NCBI RefSeq assembly: GCF_025699485.1
Contig: NZ_JANUXN010000007.1
Location: 111,404-175,403, forward strand
Origin: Thauera carbonicopians
GTDB lineage: Bacteria; Pseudomonadota; Gammaproteobacteria; Burkholderiales; Rhodocyclaceae
Direction of reading: 5' to 3'
Length of the DNA stretch: 64,000 bases
The notes under the pieces are model-generated. The model was not told where the DNA came from and did no database searches. It was given only the letters and a program-made list of their open reading frames with translations. The position numbers were made by a program, and so were the translations under genes. Below, piece after piece: positions 63,896 through 64,000 of this stretch (its first letter is position 1; each line of letters starts with the position of its first letter).

Positions 63896-64000
63896 CTCCT
63901 TGCCTCAGCAAACGAAACAAAGGTTAAGGAAACACTGATTATTTCACCAGCCTGCCTTCCTGATGGCAGAGCTGTTTGAGACACTGTCGCCTACGCAGAC
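63896..64000. other. window end, no gene seen
   Basis: Contains AAGGTTAAGGAAACACTGATTATTTCACC, which may be the outer end of the decayed IS5-type element; the matching opposite end was not identified. Confidence 0.3.

Overview
The window is high-GC chromosomal DNA from a betaproteobacterium. Gene order and protein style (azurin, metZ, lapA-lapB, gyrA-serC-pheA-hisC-tyrA-aroA-cmk-rpsA-ihfB, dedD-cvpA-purF) suggest the Rhodocyclales (Azoarcus/Thauera-like). The genus is an inference and was not tested by alignment.

Layout. 1-2079: iron-uptake edge, with a TonB-dependent siderophore receptor (cut by the window start), a candidate Fur box and a divergent AraC-type regulator. 2423-12700: a long co-directional housekeeping run with many overlapping stops and starts: ecfT-like, truA, trpF, trpB, trpA, accD, folC, dedD-like, cvpA, purF, metZ. 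12868-14806 (minus): lpxH and two cyclophilins. 15024-16409: cysS. 16559-20384 (minus): dnaJ, dnaK, grpE, with heat-shock (sigma-32) promoter matches before grpE and dnaK. 20659-21105: azurin. 21399-32511: aromatic amino-acid super-operon from gyrA to ihfB, with aroA and cmk fused. 32677-38993: lapA, lapB, cysM, an envelope set ydbH-ynbE-ydbL, a predicted exonuclease and a small GlsB-like membrane protein. 39060-46919: tRNA-Val, thrS, infC (ATC start), rpmI, rplT, pheS, pheT, ihfA, a merR-type regulator and tRNA-Pro.

Beyond tRNA-Pro the window becomes accessory. 47086-52085 (minus) carries an incomplete type II secretion-like operon (gspL-M-C-D-K order). Divergent from it are a 75-residue secreted YD-repeat protein and a 1962-residue Sec-exported Rhs/YD-repeat protein. 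The Rhs protein has a swapped, AT-richer C-terminal tip and is overlapped by a small AT-rich lipoprotein gene, in the layout of a polymorphic effector/immunity pair. Downstream is a second, displaced copy of the Rhs core with a different tip. That copy is frameshifted and cut by an IS3-family element, which also truncates an oxidoreductase gene on its other side. A frameshifted MOSC gene and a decayed IS5-type transposase finish the window.

The most interesting region is 47086-60064. A signal-peptide-bearing Rhs protein with no visible type VI adaptor lies head-to-head with a partial type II secretion operon, and it shows tip replacement with an orphan cassette. The tip is of a kind I do not recognise.
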